Of a stretch of 64,000 nucleotides of DNA, positions 1-10,165 are shown one piece after another (the stretch's first letter is position 1; each line of letters starts with the position of its first letter). This DNA is from Linepithema humile. Lineage: Eukaryota; Arthropoda; Insecta; Hymenoptera; Formicidae. The DNA lies in contig NC_090131.1 of the NCBI RefSeq assembly GCF_040581485.1, forward strand, positions 19,046,532 to 19,110,531, given 5' to 3'. The notes under the pieces were generated by a model. That model did no database searches and had not been told where the DNA came from. It saw nothing but the letters and a program-made list of their open reading frames with translations. Made by a program: the position numbers and the translations under genes.

Positions 1-3000
1 CTTACTTCCGTTTTCCTTTGAAGGCGCTTCTTTTTCGCGGCTGAACGATCCTTTCGCTGGCATTCGCCAGAGATGCAGCCTACAAATATACATCTCTTTC
101 GCGACCGGTGCAACGATTTGGCGCGGATACAGTGCCGACGAAGAAACGCGAGCTGACATTTAATGCCTCTGTCGACGAGTATGCAAACCGAGAAAACGCA
201 AGCTCGATGAAAATACGTTCTGCCGACTGAATAGGTAGAAGAGTGCCGGAGTGAGTGCATGAGCTTCTAATAACTAATAGCGTTTACTCGCCGTTTGACT
301 ACGCGAGAAGGCGGAACACTCGAAGTTCGCGAACGCAAAGTACGTTGGCTGACGGCAATCGTAAAGTACGTCATATCTTTGATCTATATTCGGCTGTAGC
401 CACTTTTCTCCCTTTCTTCTTAGTCTGCCATTGGTCGCGACGGCCGAGAAAACGCAGTGTGACAACCCCTTCTGAAGAAAGGAACGGCCGGCTGACGACT
501 TAATTAAGAAAACGTCAACATAAAATTCGTTTCATTACATCGACGATCGTTCTTAAAATAAAAGGTTTTACAGTCGTATGACGGGAACGTAGACTTAAAT
601 AGGAACTATAGTTACTATTGAAATTCTTTATCATCATTTTTTCGTTTTTTTTTGCGCGCGTTTCCGATTGATATTGATTGTAAAAAGAAAAATATATTAG
701 GTGAGGCCGAATATAGTATATTATTTCCTGATTGACTCGAGGCGGAAATTTAAAAACCGCAGATCGTTCTAACATTGTTCAAGGCTAAGATCGCGGGAAC
801 CGGGACATCGTTGCGGAACGCGCGCGATAATCACTCGCTTTGAAAAGCGTGGAATGGACGTTTGCAACGGCGAGATCATTCCTAGCGGTACATCGCGGAG
901 CCCGGCGCAATTTCCTCTCTCGAAAGTATCCGCACGTCTTTCGGTAGAAACCGACAATTCTTGCAGTGTTTTTTGCCACAACACATGATAATGTTTCACG
1001 TTTTCCGGAACGATTTTAATTTCTCGTGAAATTTGTTTCGCTGTTATAACTAAATGCCGGAAGATGGTATTTCTTTCCTTATAAATTTGCTAGTAAAACA
1101 AATATGTTCTGTTAATTTCCACATATAAATAACTTGCTAGTAATTGTTAAAAAATTATTTACAATTTTGTTTCGTTATTTTCTTTTTTACCGAGAGATTA
1201 CAAGATTAATACAGTTTTTTAAAATTATTATAAAAAATATATATTTTAATAGAACAACTTAAAATGTATGAAAGACTTATGCTGAAATACCATCTCAGAT
1301 AGCATCTCTCTAGTTTCGACAGATTCTCATCCAGGTCAGAGTTGTTTGGCGTCAAACGCCAGGGAGAATTGATTTAATCGGTCGATCTCTCGAGCCTAGG
1401 AGGTCCGGAACGTCCCTCGAGCGTGCAGCAGCAACGGGCGCTGTTCGTTATCTCGCTGACGGCGGGGCAGAAGTCTTAGCGCGGCAACAATCGCCACGGT
1501 GGAAACTCGACACGAGGACATCCACTAGTGCCAGCTCTCGACCGCGGGCCAATTAATACGCGTCTGTTCAAAACGCGGGCGCGCCTCTGTGTGCGCTTGC
1601 CTTTCCGCGGCACACCCGGTACATCGTGTCGGTCGTGCGGCACGGAAGCTTGGAGAAGCCGAGTCGCGAGAGATAGCGAGGGAGATGGAAAGAAGCTGCG
1701 AGACGCGATAGAGAGAAAGGCAATGAGATAGAGAAAGAAAGAGAAAGGGAAGAAGCTTCGTACGTGCTCGCCACGCTGAAAAGGGTAGCCCACGGAGCAT
1801 AACCAAGTAGCCCACGACAATAAGCAGGGAAACGTTTTATTAATTGCCGAGATCTGTCAGTGTCTCCGGCGAACGCGCTGCCATATTAAATGACCGGACT
1901 GCCGACCGAAACCGACCGACCGACGGCGGTGGGTAACTCTCAGCCGGAACAGCGAATCGGTGCGCTCGCCGGCAAACTGGCCGCGAACGTCGAAGAGCCA
2001 CAACCGCGGGTTTCTTTCCGAGTATTACGTTTCCTCTCGTGATGCACGACGAAAGTCGTCGTTGCGCTCGTCGCCGCGTAACAAGGGAGATCAGACTAAA
2101 GAACGACGGACGGACAGGAGAATCTTAAGATCTCAAAAACCGGTCCGCTACAATGAACCTGACTGCACTAACCACCTGTGGACGCGAACGGATTCCCTGT
2201 CTATACGCGTCTATCGAAGGGAATTCCTCGATTCTAATCGGGCAAACTTTCCGTGGCGCGTTGCATGTCATCGCGCGACGCGGCGGCACGTTGAAAGTAG
2301 CGGTAAGATGCAATTCACGTACATGTGGACGTTATTAACTCTTTGACATCTATGTTTTTTCTCACGAGGTGCTGTAAAAATCCTAAATTTATCCTTGCAA
2401 AAATATCTAACTGCTTGTACGTAAAGCTTTTTTTTTGCTACGAGAGAAACGCTAATGAGAAAAAAGCGAAACAAGTCTTTGGTCGATAATGTCTTCGAGA
2501 AAGCAGTAATAATCGTCAACGATAACGGGACATCTTCAACGCGACGGTAATTAGCATCGCGCAGTACATGCAAAACATGTACTGTGCGAAAGCGCGAACA
2601 GCGATTCTCTCATGTAATCCCGTTGATTCGTTCTTTTCGTCACACCTGTCGCGATAAGAGCGCGCCAGCATCCGCTTAAATACCGGTCAACGTGTGAAAA
2701 AAATCGTGCAATCATTTCCGGAGCGGATTAGACGACCGTCGCGTCGCTCAGACACGAAGAAAGGAGTGCGTAAGCGATGCCTAGTATCGCGTGTGCGCCC
2801 CTATACGCTCGGCGCGGAGATCACGCGAAAATTCTCGGCGGTGTTTACCGTAATAGGCGCATAGTATATATCCACGCTAATTAGTATACTCGCGCGCGCA
2901 GGCAATAACCCTCATAATCCGAGGTCGCGCCGGGTCGGCTGTAACTCAGACACGAGACGATTCGTATCGTGTTCTTCCCCCTTCGGCTCTCAGCGCCCAG

Positions 3001-3090
3001 CGACATCGCTTCGAGCCGGCCCGTCGCGACGGCATCGCATCGCATCGGCCGGCAGCGACCGGTAACGGTCGCGCGCGATTTTTCTTCGCG
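1..3090. other. non-coding stretch, no gene recognised
   Basis: No open frame here resembles a known protein. The longest are about 75-130 codons and overlap on opposite strands. GC-rich, CpG-dense parts (about 1380-2340 and 2700-3090) alternate with AT-rich parts (about 1010-1320 and 2340-2470). A CCGA-rich patch lies at 1899-1925 and a hairpin at 2557-2589. I see no tRNA, rRNA or transposase remnant. Confidence 0.7.
2557..2589. other. 14-bp stem, 5-nt loop hairpin
   Basis: The arm 2557-2570 pairs with 2576-2589 around the loop CAAAA. Thirteen of the pairs are Watson-Crick and one is G-T. The core CAGTACATG is matched by CATGTACTG. The stem is too short for a microRNA precursor, and no U-run follows, so it does not look like a Pol III terminator. 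A folding cruciform or an RNA hairpin is possible, and chance is also possible. Confidence 0.75.
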
Positions 3091-3108
3091 GCGAGCGAGC
3101 GAGCGAGC
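3091..3108. repeat. (GCGA)n microsatellite
   Basis: About four and a half copies of GCGA lie inside a CpG-dense block at about 2940-3250. The tract is short and may simply be slippage. Confidence 0.85.
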
Positions 3109-3332
3109 AAACGCCGGTAAACTCTCTCGCAACGGGTTTCCTTGCGTTTTCCAACAATGAGGATATCTCTTCCTCGTCGCGCGTCATGTACGAACCCACA
3201 GGCTCCCTCCCCCGCCGACACCGCGCTGCGGTTCCGCATAAACCTACCGAGTTTCTCGCGATGAATCACGTCGCATGACGACACGTATATACCTCGCCTC
3301 ATCTCTCGCTCTCGGATACGCACGGCACGAAG

Positions 3333-3370
3333 GTTAACAACTAACGAGTCGACGATACCGAACTCGGACA
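3333..3370 (+). repeat. degenerate repeat, copy 1 (GTTAAC...TAACGAGTCGA)
   Basis: Contains GTTAACAACTAACGAGTCGA followed by CGATACCG. This resembles the starts of the segments at 4265 and 4908, which share GTTAACTG, TAACG and ATACCGGC. Only about 40 bp can be matched in this copy, so its membership of the family is the least certain. Confidence 0.45.
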
Positions 3371-4264
3371 GATTCCCGACGATGCCTGAGCGACGTCTGC
3401 TACTTGAGCGAAGCGGAGAGAGCTGATGCCTGACACCCGATTTGTTAGCCCATTCGATATCCCATCAGTTGTACGGCGCATGTAATGTCGGTAATTTAAT
3501 ACACGATGTTTACAGTAGTAGCATTTTTGTTAGTAATGAGTTCCTCGTTAGCCGTCTTTCAAGCTGTTCTGTTTTGCTAATGCAGCGGAAACTAGCCTGA
3601 TGCAACAATTTGAGTTGAAAAAATTTTTTTCTGTAAGTACATCGATGCTAGTTTTTCATAAATTTATCATTGTCGAGAATCATTTATCACTTTTTTAGCA
3701 TGATGTCGTTTTGAACGTGCTGTCAGTAATGTATACTTAATATTTGATCTATTGTGTCCTAATACATTGACATTATGCAACAGGATATATAATAGAATTC
3801 ACCTTTAGTCTTGTCTAAATGAAAATGAATTGAACATCGAGCGATGTTTCGAAATAGCAATACGTTTCGCAGTCGTTCGCTTAATCACAGCGCGGGTATA
3901 TATGTCACAGACTAACGCTTACAAGTCCAGAAGATCAAAGATGAAGATAATACGCTGATCACTGATGTATCACGTCGTCATCTATAATCATCGATCGACG
4001 CGCGAGATCCTCCCGATTCTCAGGCGCGGCCACGAGGGAGAGAGAGGCATCGTTCGAATACTATTTCGTTAACCCCGTCGAATTTTCGCGTTAACCGCGA
4101 ATATAATCCAGCTAGTTACCGTTATTGGTCTTCACCTTTTACGGATACGTTTGAATTTCACCGCCGTGCAGGCGAATAAATCTCACCTCGCGATTCAACG
4201 CCGAGTCTCGCCCGATGACTTACACAACGTGATAACACATACGGAGTCCCATACAAATGGTCGG

Positions 4265-4369
4265 ATAGTTAACTGTTAACGAGTCGAAGGATCAATACCG
4301 GCCGCATCGAAATCGCACAGGCCACGTCTTCATCGTCCACGGCCTCATTGATCGATGCGGCGACCTCTC
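4265..4369 (+). repeat. degenerate repeat, copy 2
   Basis: Shares with the segment at 4908-5023 an ordered series of blocks: GTTAACTG, TAACG.GTCGA, ATACCGGC, TCTTC.T.GTC, then CATTGAT.GATGCG. The order and rough spacing are kept, which argues for an old direct duplication of about 640 bp offset. No reading frame is shared convincingly. Confidence 0.65.
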
Positions 4370-4907
4370 GTTCTCGCGTGGCTCACGAAATGCCCCGCAC
4401 GGCCGGCGATATGTCAGCCGTTTGTGTGTTCAACTCCGACATTTTTGAGACTTCGTAACGCGGATAAATTAATAATCGGGATTCGACAGATGGCTCGGTT
4501 GAACTCGAATAAATCGCGTCGCCGGCTACGGTCATTGATCAATGCGCGATCCCCGCAATGAACTCACGAGCGGGTTGCAAAACGCTTTGTTTCAAATCGA
4601 TGCGTCATAGTCGCGGATTATTGTACAGATTTCTCGGAGATGCAATGCAAACATTTCTACCGCATTGTTGACTGATAATTTATTCTAAAAAAGTTGTTTG
4701 AGGATGTTAAATAAATTTATGCTAAACTTTTAAGGTGAATTAATACAGGAGTATAAATAAAGTGACGAAAGAGAAATTATTAATTAATAATTGATGGGCA
4801 ATTTTATTTAGATTTATAGCGCGATAATGTCGCGATTTCGCGTTCTAGGAAGCTTCGCGTATTGAATCATAGCTGTACACGTCAGCATCTCGCAGATATG
4901 TGACACA

Positions 4908-5023
4908 AAGGTTAACTGCTAACGTGTCGAGGAAATACCGGCGACACGATTGCGAATCGTCTTTATGGAACGCGGATGGATCGAATCTTCGTTGTCTATC
5001 ATCATTGATTGATGCGTGACTGC
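4908..5023 (+). repeat. degenerate repeat, copy 3
   Basis: Counterpart of 4265-4369, with small insertions. The terminal block CATTGATTGATGCG also has a looser third relative at about 4533 (CATTGATCAATGCGCGA). These blocks centre on a near-palindromic ATTGATCAAT-type core, which resembles a homeodomain or bZIP site, but that reading is only suggestive. Confidence 0.65.
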
Positions 5024-5030
5024 GCACGAA

Positions 5031-5768
5031 GTTGGAGTCGCAAGCGAGGTCGGAGGATCCTCCAATTAAACGCTGACCTTATCACGCTACTATCCGGTGT
5101 ACTTTTCCCAGCGTTGTGGCATGCTCAATTTAATAATCATAAAAGATGCTTAACTTCGCCCACTCTTGGCACGAAGACGTCGATATTGTACTAATTATAA
5201 ACTACTTTATATACCTCCCGTTATAACGCGCGAAAAAAACTATCCCCAAGACTTCCTAGTTCGCGTGGTTCAGGCTCTTACAAGCCTGTGAATGAAGCGG
5301 TAATTTTCACGAAACTTTATAGCCGTCGGCGAAGAGAGGTCGTTACGTTGTTACTTCCATTATTTGCACGGATTTTCATCGCGTTTCTTAAATCCGGCCG
5401 AGCGACTCTTCACGCGAAAATATGCCCCGTGAAAGTGTGCCTCTCGTTTCGATCGATCACTCGCGCGTCTTTCTTAAATGCCACATTCTTCGCTACCAAC
5501 GGAACGATCCGCTCGACGCTGAATAGATGCGTGGCGACCACCGAGTCACGTAGTAACAAGCACTTTATCAAATCACCTTTGGCGATCGCGAACGGATCAG
5601 AATCTACCTGGAGCCTGCTGATTGACGTGACCCCGGCGCGTCCAGGTGGAGTCACGCGAGGGGGGTCCCGCGCGGGGTCACGCTCTTCGATATCTATTAT
5701 GGGCACAATCGCGTTGTTATTTTCCGGACGATACGTCGCGCGCGACTGTATCGCCCCGCGAGGGCCCG
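5031..5768. other. no recognisable gene
   Basis: Overlapping open frames of 173 codons (+, from 5288) and 144 codons (-, from 5844) run through this GC-rich segment. Neither resembles a known domain, and they mask each other. Both are best explained by CpG-rich sequence with few stop trinucleotides. Confidence 0.55.
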
Positions 5769-5866
5769 TGTTAGCCTTGTTAGCCGAACATTCTTTACGA
5801 TTCCCATAGTGCAGTTCGTAGCGGTCGCGTTTATAATCTAGCATCGATCACCTTTCTCGTGTCCGA
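5769..5866 (+). repeat. duplicated ~95-bp segment, copy 1
   Basis: The first 30 bp, beginning TGTTAGCCTTGTTAGCCGAA, are identical to 6608-6637. A diverged middle follows, then another near-identical block, ATAATCTAGCATCGATCACC. The offset between copies is 839 bp at the start and 835 bp at the end, so the duplication is collinear with small indels. Both copies can be read as the peptide LALLAEHSL in one plus-strand frame, but the surrounding frames do not correspond. Confidence 0.85.
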
Positions 5867-6607
5867 GCGTATCCTCCTCGCACCCTCCTCGCTCCTTTCG
5901 TCCACATGGTATGTGGCGAGATTACGTTACATCTCCTACTTACTCTGTCCCCATTATGTCCGTCCTGTCTTATCACGAGACAAACCTCTATTTCGCAACA
6001 CGTCATGGAACACGGACGTAAAACGTTCGGTACCGAACCGTCTAATTGCCCGAGCCGATAATCATCGAATATAAGCTAATACATGTTTTTTCCCACCCCG
6101 ATGGTATCGCGTGTTTTCAGTGGATCGACAGGGAATCAAGAAACTTCGTGTTCGGTATGGGAGATATCCGCGTGCATATCGTGTCTAAGCATCGGCTTCA
6201 TATGCCGAAGAAGAAGGCGGTATGATACAACCGTTGGGAGTCGTGGAGTAAAAGTTGCGATTGCGATTAACCTCCGCGTACTTTACCATCTTGGCCGCGA
6301 TAATTGCGATAACAAAAAAACGGGATTTACGTAAGAATTAGCGTGCAGCTTCTCAACGGTGTAACTCGCCGAAGTGAGATTACGTAAATATTCGCTGCCC
6401 GAAGTATTGAATTTAAAAAGTTACGAAATTTTCATGAATACACATGCCCCGCGGCCTCCTCGACAAAACCTATAGTTTAATTGGTTTCAATGAATTCAAT
6501 TTGCTCCTATGAATTCGCATATTGCTAGGGATATGTGCGTTTCCCCCTCAATAGACACACTCTCGCTGTCTTGCGGAACCGTACACGCTATCGACCGACT
6601 GAACCAA
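5867..6607. other. no recognisable gene
   Basis: Spacer between the two copies of the duplicated segment. It contains short open frames only. It changes from pyrimidine-rich (5867-5900) to AT-rich (about 6400-6530). No repeats or RNA genes were noticed. Confidence 0.6.
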
Positions 6608-6700
6608 TGTTAGCCTTGTTAGCCGAACATTCTTTACTATTCTCGGTACGCGTATCGTCCGCGCGTCATAATCTAACATCGATCACCTCTCGTGTTCGAC
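6608..6700 (+). repeat. duplicated ~95-bp segment, copy 2
   Basis: Counterpart of 5769-5866. Conserved blocks are TGTTAGCCTTGTTAGCC through ATTCTTTAC, and ATAATCTA.CATCGATCACC at the 3' end. The middle third is diverged. No terminal inverted repeats or target-site duplication mark it as a known transposon class. Confidence 0.85.
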
Positions 6701-8485
6701 TTCGCCGTCACACCGCGCCCCGCCTGTCTGCTCGCACGCGGTTGTGTACCGAGGTTTTGTTGTGTGTGGAACCGAAACCGCACGTCTCGTCGTCTCTCTG
6801 CGCGGCTCCCACGAACTCGCGTGTATTTCTGTGCACACAGAGACGCGCGCCGATGGACAACGGATAGGAAGGTAACGTCTATAACGGAATCACGCAGGGG
6901 GTAGGGACATACACAAGCGCGGCGTATACCGGGAACTAATGCGTTTACGATGTCTGCCTGACAGTACATCAAAGTCCAGCCCGGTTCCAAGCGAGTCTCT
7001 CTCTTTCTCTCTCTGTCTTGCATCGTCTGTCACGTTTCGCCTTCCTCCGTCTGGCCCTTCTTTCTCTCTCCCAATCTCTATCGTCGACTGTCCAACTCTT
7101 AACCTAACCCGCTCTCCCACGCATTATTATCGAGCTCCGTGCCCTCGCGATTTTTCCCTCGGCTTAAAACAATCAATTAAAAATCACGATTTTTGGGAAT
7201 TAGTCTTTAGAAGTGCGATATCGGATACGCGTTAACGGAAACAGGATTACGCATTGGCATTAAGTCGTGTTGCGCCTTTAGAAATAAGAATTTTTCTATT
7301 TGTGAAATTGAATGGAATAAATGTGTCGAAAAAGTACGGTTTTAGTATAATATTGTATTGCTTTTTAGACTTTTTAAATGTGGCAAACTTTTATGAATGA
7401 ATTTAAATACGATGCTCAAAGGAAATTACGTAGAATTACATTTTTGGTAAAAGTTGCTACCGTGAGACATTTCGTAACATCTCGCGTCTTTGACAAAGAT
7501 CGATCCTAGCTTCCTCGCTCATAAATAGGCATCGTATGTCGGAGGTCATTGATCTATCCCTGGCAGATCGTTCTCTCCGGCGAGAGGAAGGCCTTTAGCC
7601 GCCACGATGAGCATCTGCACGGTGCATTCAGCAACGTGTATATACCGCTATGCGGACGGATATACACAGCGAGGACGTTCTTGCAGCACGATAGTAAAAA
7701 AGCCACGAGCCATCTAAGAAATCCCTTTCTTGTCCCAGACCGTTAAATAGAAATCTATATAGACACCATTGGCATTTGCGCCGACGATTATGTGCGACAA
7801 CAGGCAGGTGAAGAGCGAAAGAAAATCAGTGAAGATGCGGAAGAGAGATAATCGCCCGATCGCGGCGGAGGAAATAGTGGGCGTGTGGTAATATCATAGA
7901 AAATTACGGGGCCGAAGAGACTAATACATCAAACGAGCGAGAATGAGAGAATGCGTGATTGATATTCCCGCGACAATAACGTTTAATGACCGTTTCCGGC
8001 GTAAAAAAGTCGAATTAATTTTTAAATGTGTCATTTCCAAATTCGAGTGCGAGACGAAAACAACGTGTACATCGTCGTTCCGCAAGATCGCTTTTATTAA
8101 ATACTTTACGTTTAATATTATGCGTTTAATATTATTTAGTTACCGTTATTGCTTACGTATATCAATTACTATTACTTAATGCTGGGGGACTAACAACAAA
8201 AAGTCATAACTCGATATACCTATTGTCCTCGATTCAGATACTGTCATATACGCAATAAATTAATCAAGATTTCAAGATTTTAGATATAAAACTAACCTTT
8301 CCTTGGCTATCCGTTTTTAGGCAATAAATCTATGCGATATTGTATTTGTCCATAATATACTATTTTAAAATTTTCTTTTATTCTTTTTTAACGAAGAGTA
8401 TAAGCATGCCTTGCATTTCAGAAAAAGATGTTTAATTTTCATAGATTCATTACCTCGAAGTTAATTTAAAGAAAATTTGATCTTG
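6701..8485. other. no recognisable gene; pyrimidine-rich patch
   Basis: A CT-rich patch with imperfect CTCTCT runs lies at about 6990-7085. The rest is unique sequence with open frames below 120 codons. From about 7940 to 8485 it becomes AT-rich and would be downstream intron if the minus-strand exon candidates at 8492-8534 and 8794 are real. Confidence 0.6.
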
Positions 8486-8491
8486 ACTCAC

Positions 8492-8534
8492 CGATACATG
8501 TTGCGCAGCAGCGGAATTGTAGTTACACGTCGAT
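8492..8534 (-). other. candidate 43-nt internal exon
   Basis: On the minus strand this short block is preceded by a strong acceptor (TTCTATTTTTTACAG, ending at 8535) and followed by a strong donor (GTGAGTCAAG, from 8491). It could join directly to the donor at 8794 across a 257-bp AT-rich intron. In the exon, one frame is stopped (ATC GAC GTG TAA) and two are open. An ATG (AACATGTATCG) lies 9 nt before the donor, so a translation start there is conceivable. Seen: the splice signals. Inferred: that it is transcribed. Short exons with good consensus sites also occur by chance in AT-rich DNA. Confidence 0.4.
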
Positions 8535-8793
8535 CTGTAAAAAATAGAAATTTATATAATTGCAGCAGTACATAAAATAATTAATATTTTAAAAATAAAT
8601 ATTTCCTGCATTTAATTTCTCTTATTTGTCTTTCAAATAATTATTTGATAAAACAATTGCGTAATTTCTAAAAGAATCTAATTTTTACATGAATACTTTA
8701 AATAATTATTAATATTAAATATATTGAAAATATTTATGTCACAAGAATGAATGATTGATCTCGAAAATATCAAATAAATGATAAATTGCTTAC
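8535..8793 (-). other. candidate intron, AT-rich
   Basis: AT-rich sequence bounded on the minus strand by GTAAGC at the 8794 side and TTTACAG at the 8535 side. It has no open frame of note. Its length is typical of insect introns. Confidence 0.35.
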
Positions 8794-8840
8794 CGTAAAG
8801 TTGTTCCGCCGATGCCCGATGCCTCCCAGGCCTCCTCCTC
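8794..8840 (-). other. candidate alternative first exon, proximal copy
   Basis: On the minus strand a GGAGGAGGAGGCCTGGGAGG block is followed about 30 nt later by a donor, TTTACG|GTAAGC. The exon, the donor and roughly 110 bp upstream are homologous to 13353-13545 at about 70-80 percent near the donor and less farther out. A TATAAAGG lies at 8871-8864, at a usual TATA distance from a start near 8840. The proximal copy has open frames (one reads LRGGGGLGGI), but the distal copy is stopped in all three frames, so an untranslated leader is more likely than coding. The 5' end is a guess from the TATA-like box. Confidence 0.4.
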
Positions 8841-8863
8841 CTCTCAGTCCATCGATGGCTGCT

Positions 8864-8871
8864 CCTTTATA
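8864..8871 (-). promoter_or_regulatory. TATA-like box before the proximal exon candidate
   Basis: Reads TATAAAGG on the minus strand, about 30 bp upstream of the GGAGGAGG block. The distal homologous segment at 13.4 kb has TTGCAAAAT at the matching place, so the box is not shared. It is supported only by position relative to the inferred exon. Confidence 0.3.
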
Positions 8872-8904
8872 GCACTCGCGAAAGTACGATTATCGCGCGA
8901 TATT

Positions 8905-9087
8905 TACACTCCCGACATTAATTATTCGCGACACGCACTTTGTCTTATCAGGAAAAAGAAATGTAACTCGGAAAAGTACGATGACACGGTGCTGCAATGG
9001 AGAGAAATTACGAGAATTGTGCAAATTGTTAGTTGATCCATAAATATACATAAGAAATAAACCCTTCAATCTTTATCGCGATCGCGA
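8905..9087. other. unique spacer before the satellite
   Basis: Contains the distal end of the homology to 13.5 kb (ACACGCACTTTGTCTTAT at 8931-8948 against AGACGCATTTTGTTAT), then unique sequence. No gene is recognised. Confidence 0.5.
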
Positions 9088-10165
9088 TTTGTAAAATAAT
9101 GCGACAATACGAAGCAATTTTCCCCGTCACCTAATCGTACGAGTGTCGCCGTGCGAATGATTCGACGAAGGTGATACGAAGGATTAATAACAGACAACAA
9201 GGCATGCGTATATCGCGTAGGTCACAAAAACAACTACGGAATTTCGTAAGCCAGTTTAAATATTGTAGCAGATATAAAATTCTTTACGTATTATATGTGT
9301 ATTTGTAAAATAATACGACGCGATACAAAGGAATTTTCCCCGTGACCTAATCGTACGAGTGTCGCCGTGCGAATGATTCGACGAAGGTGATACGAAGGCT
9401 TAATAACAGACAACAAGGCATGCGTATATCGCGTAGGTCACAAAAACAACTATGGAATTTCGTAAGCCAGCTTAAATATTGTAGCAGATATAAAATTCTT
9501 TACGTATTATATATGTATTTGTAAAATAATGCGACGCGATACGAAGCAATTTTCCCCGTGACCTAATCATACGAGTGTCGCCGTGCGAATGATTCGACGA
9601 AGGTGATACGAAGGCTTAATAACAGACAACAAGGCATGCGTATATCGCGTAGGTCACAAAAACAACTATGGAATTTCGTAAGCCAGCTTAAATATTGTAG
9701 CAGATATAAAATTCTTTACGTATTATATATGTATTTGTAAAATAATGCGACGCGATACGAAGCAATTTTCCCCGTGACCTAATCGTACGAGTGTCGCCGT
9801 GCGAATGATTCGACGAAGGTGATACGAAGGCTTAATAACAGACAACAAGGTGCGCGTATACCGCATAGGTCACAAAAACAACTATGGAATTTCGTAAGCC
9901 AGCTTAAATATTGTAGCAGATATAAAATTCTTTACGTATTATATATGTATTTGTAAAATAATGCGACGCGATACGAAGCAATTTTCCCCGTGACCTAATC
10001 ATACGAGTGTCTCCGTGCGAATGATTCGACGAAGGTGATACGAAGGCTTAATAACAGACAACAAGGTGCGCGTATACCGCGTAGGTCACAAAAACAACTA
10101 TGGAATTTCGTAAGCCAGCTTAAATATTGTAGCAGATATAAAATTCTTCACGTGTTATATATACA
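9088..10165 (+). repeat. five-copy 216-bp tandem satellite
   Basis: Units start at about 9091, 9305, 9521, 9737 and 9953 (periods 214, 216, 216, 216), each at GTAAAATAATNCGAC. Copies are nearly identical, with single-base differences. Copies 1-3 carry GGCATGCGTATATCGC, while copies 4-5 carry GGTGCGCGTATACCGC. Copies 3 and 5 read CTAATCATACGAG where 1, 2 and 4 read CTAATCGTACGAG. The last copy decays after CTTCACGTGTTATATATACACG. No frame stays open through all copies, and a 105-codon frame that starts in copy 5 runs into unique flank. High identity implies recent amplification or conversion compared with the old duplications nearby. Confidence 0.97.

Noticed and set aside
5288..5844. 173-codon plus and 144-codon minus frames
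   Set aside because: They overlap almost fully on opposite strands in CpG-rich DNA and have no family resemblance.
8818..8848. plus-strand reading of CCTCCTCCTCCTCTCAG as a splice acceptor at 8.8 and 13.4 kb
   Set aside because: It does look like an acceptor, but the conserved donor on the opposite strand and the intron-side homology favour the minus-strand reading. Not fully excluded.
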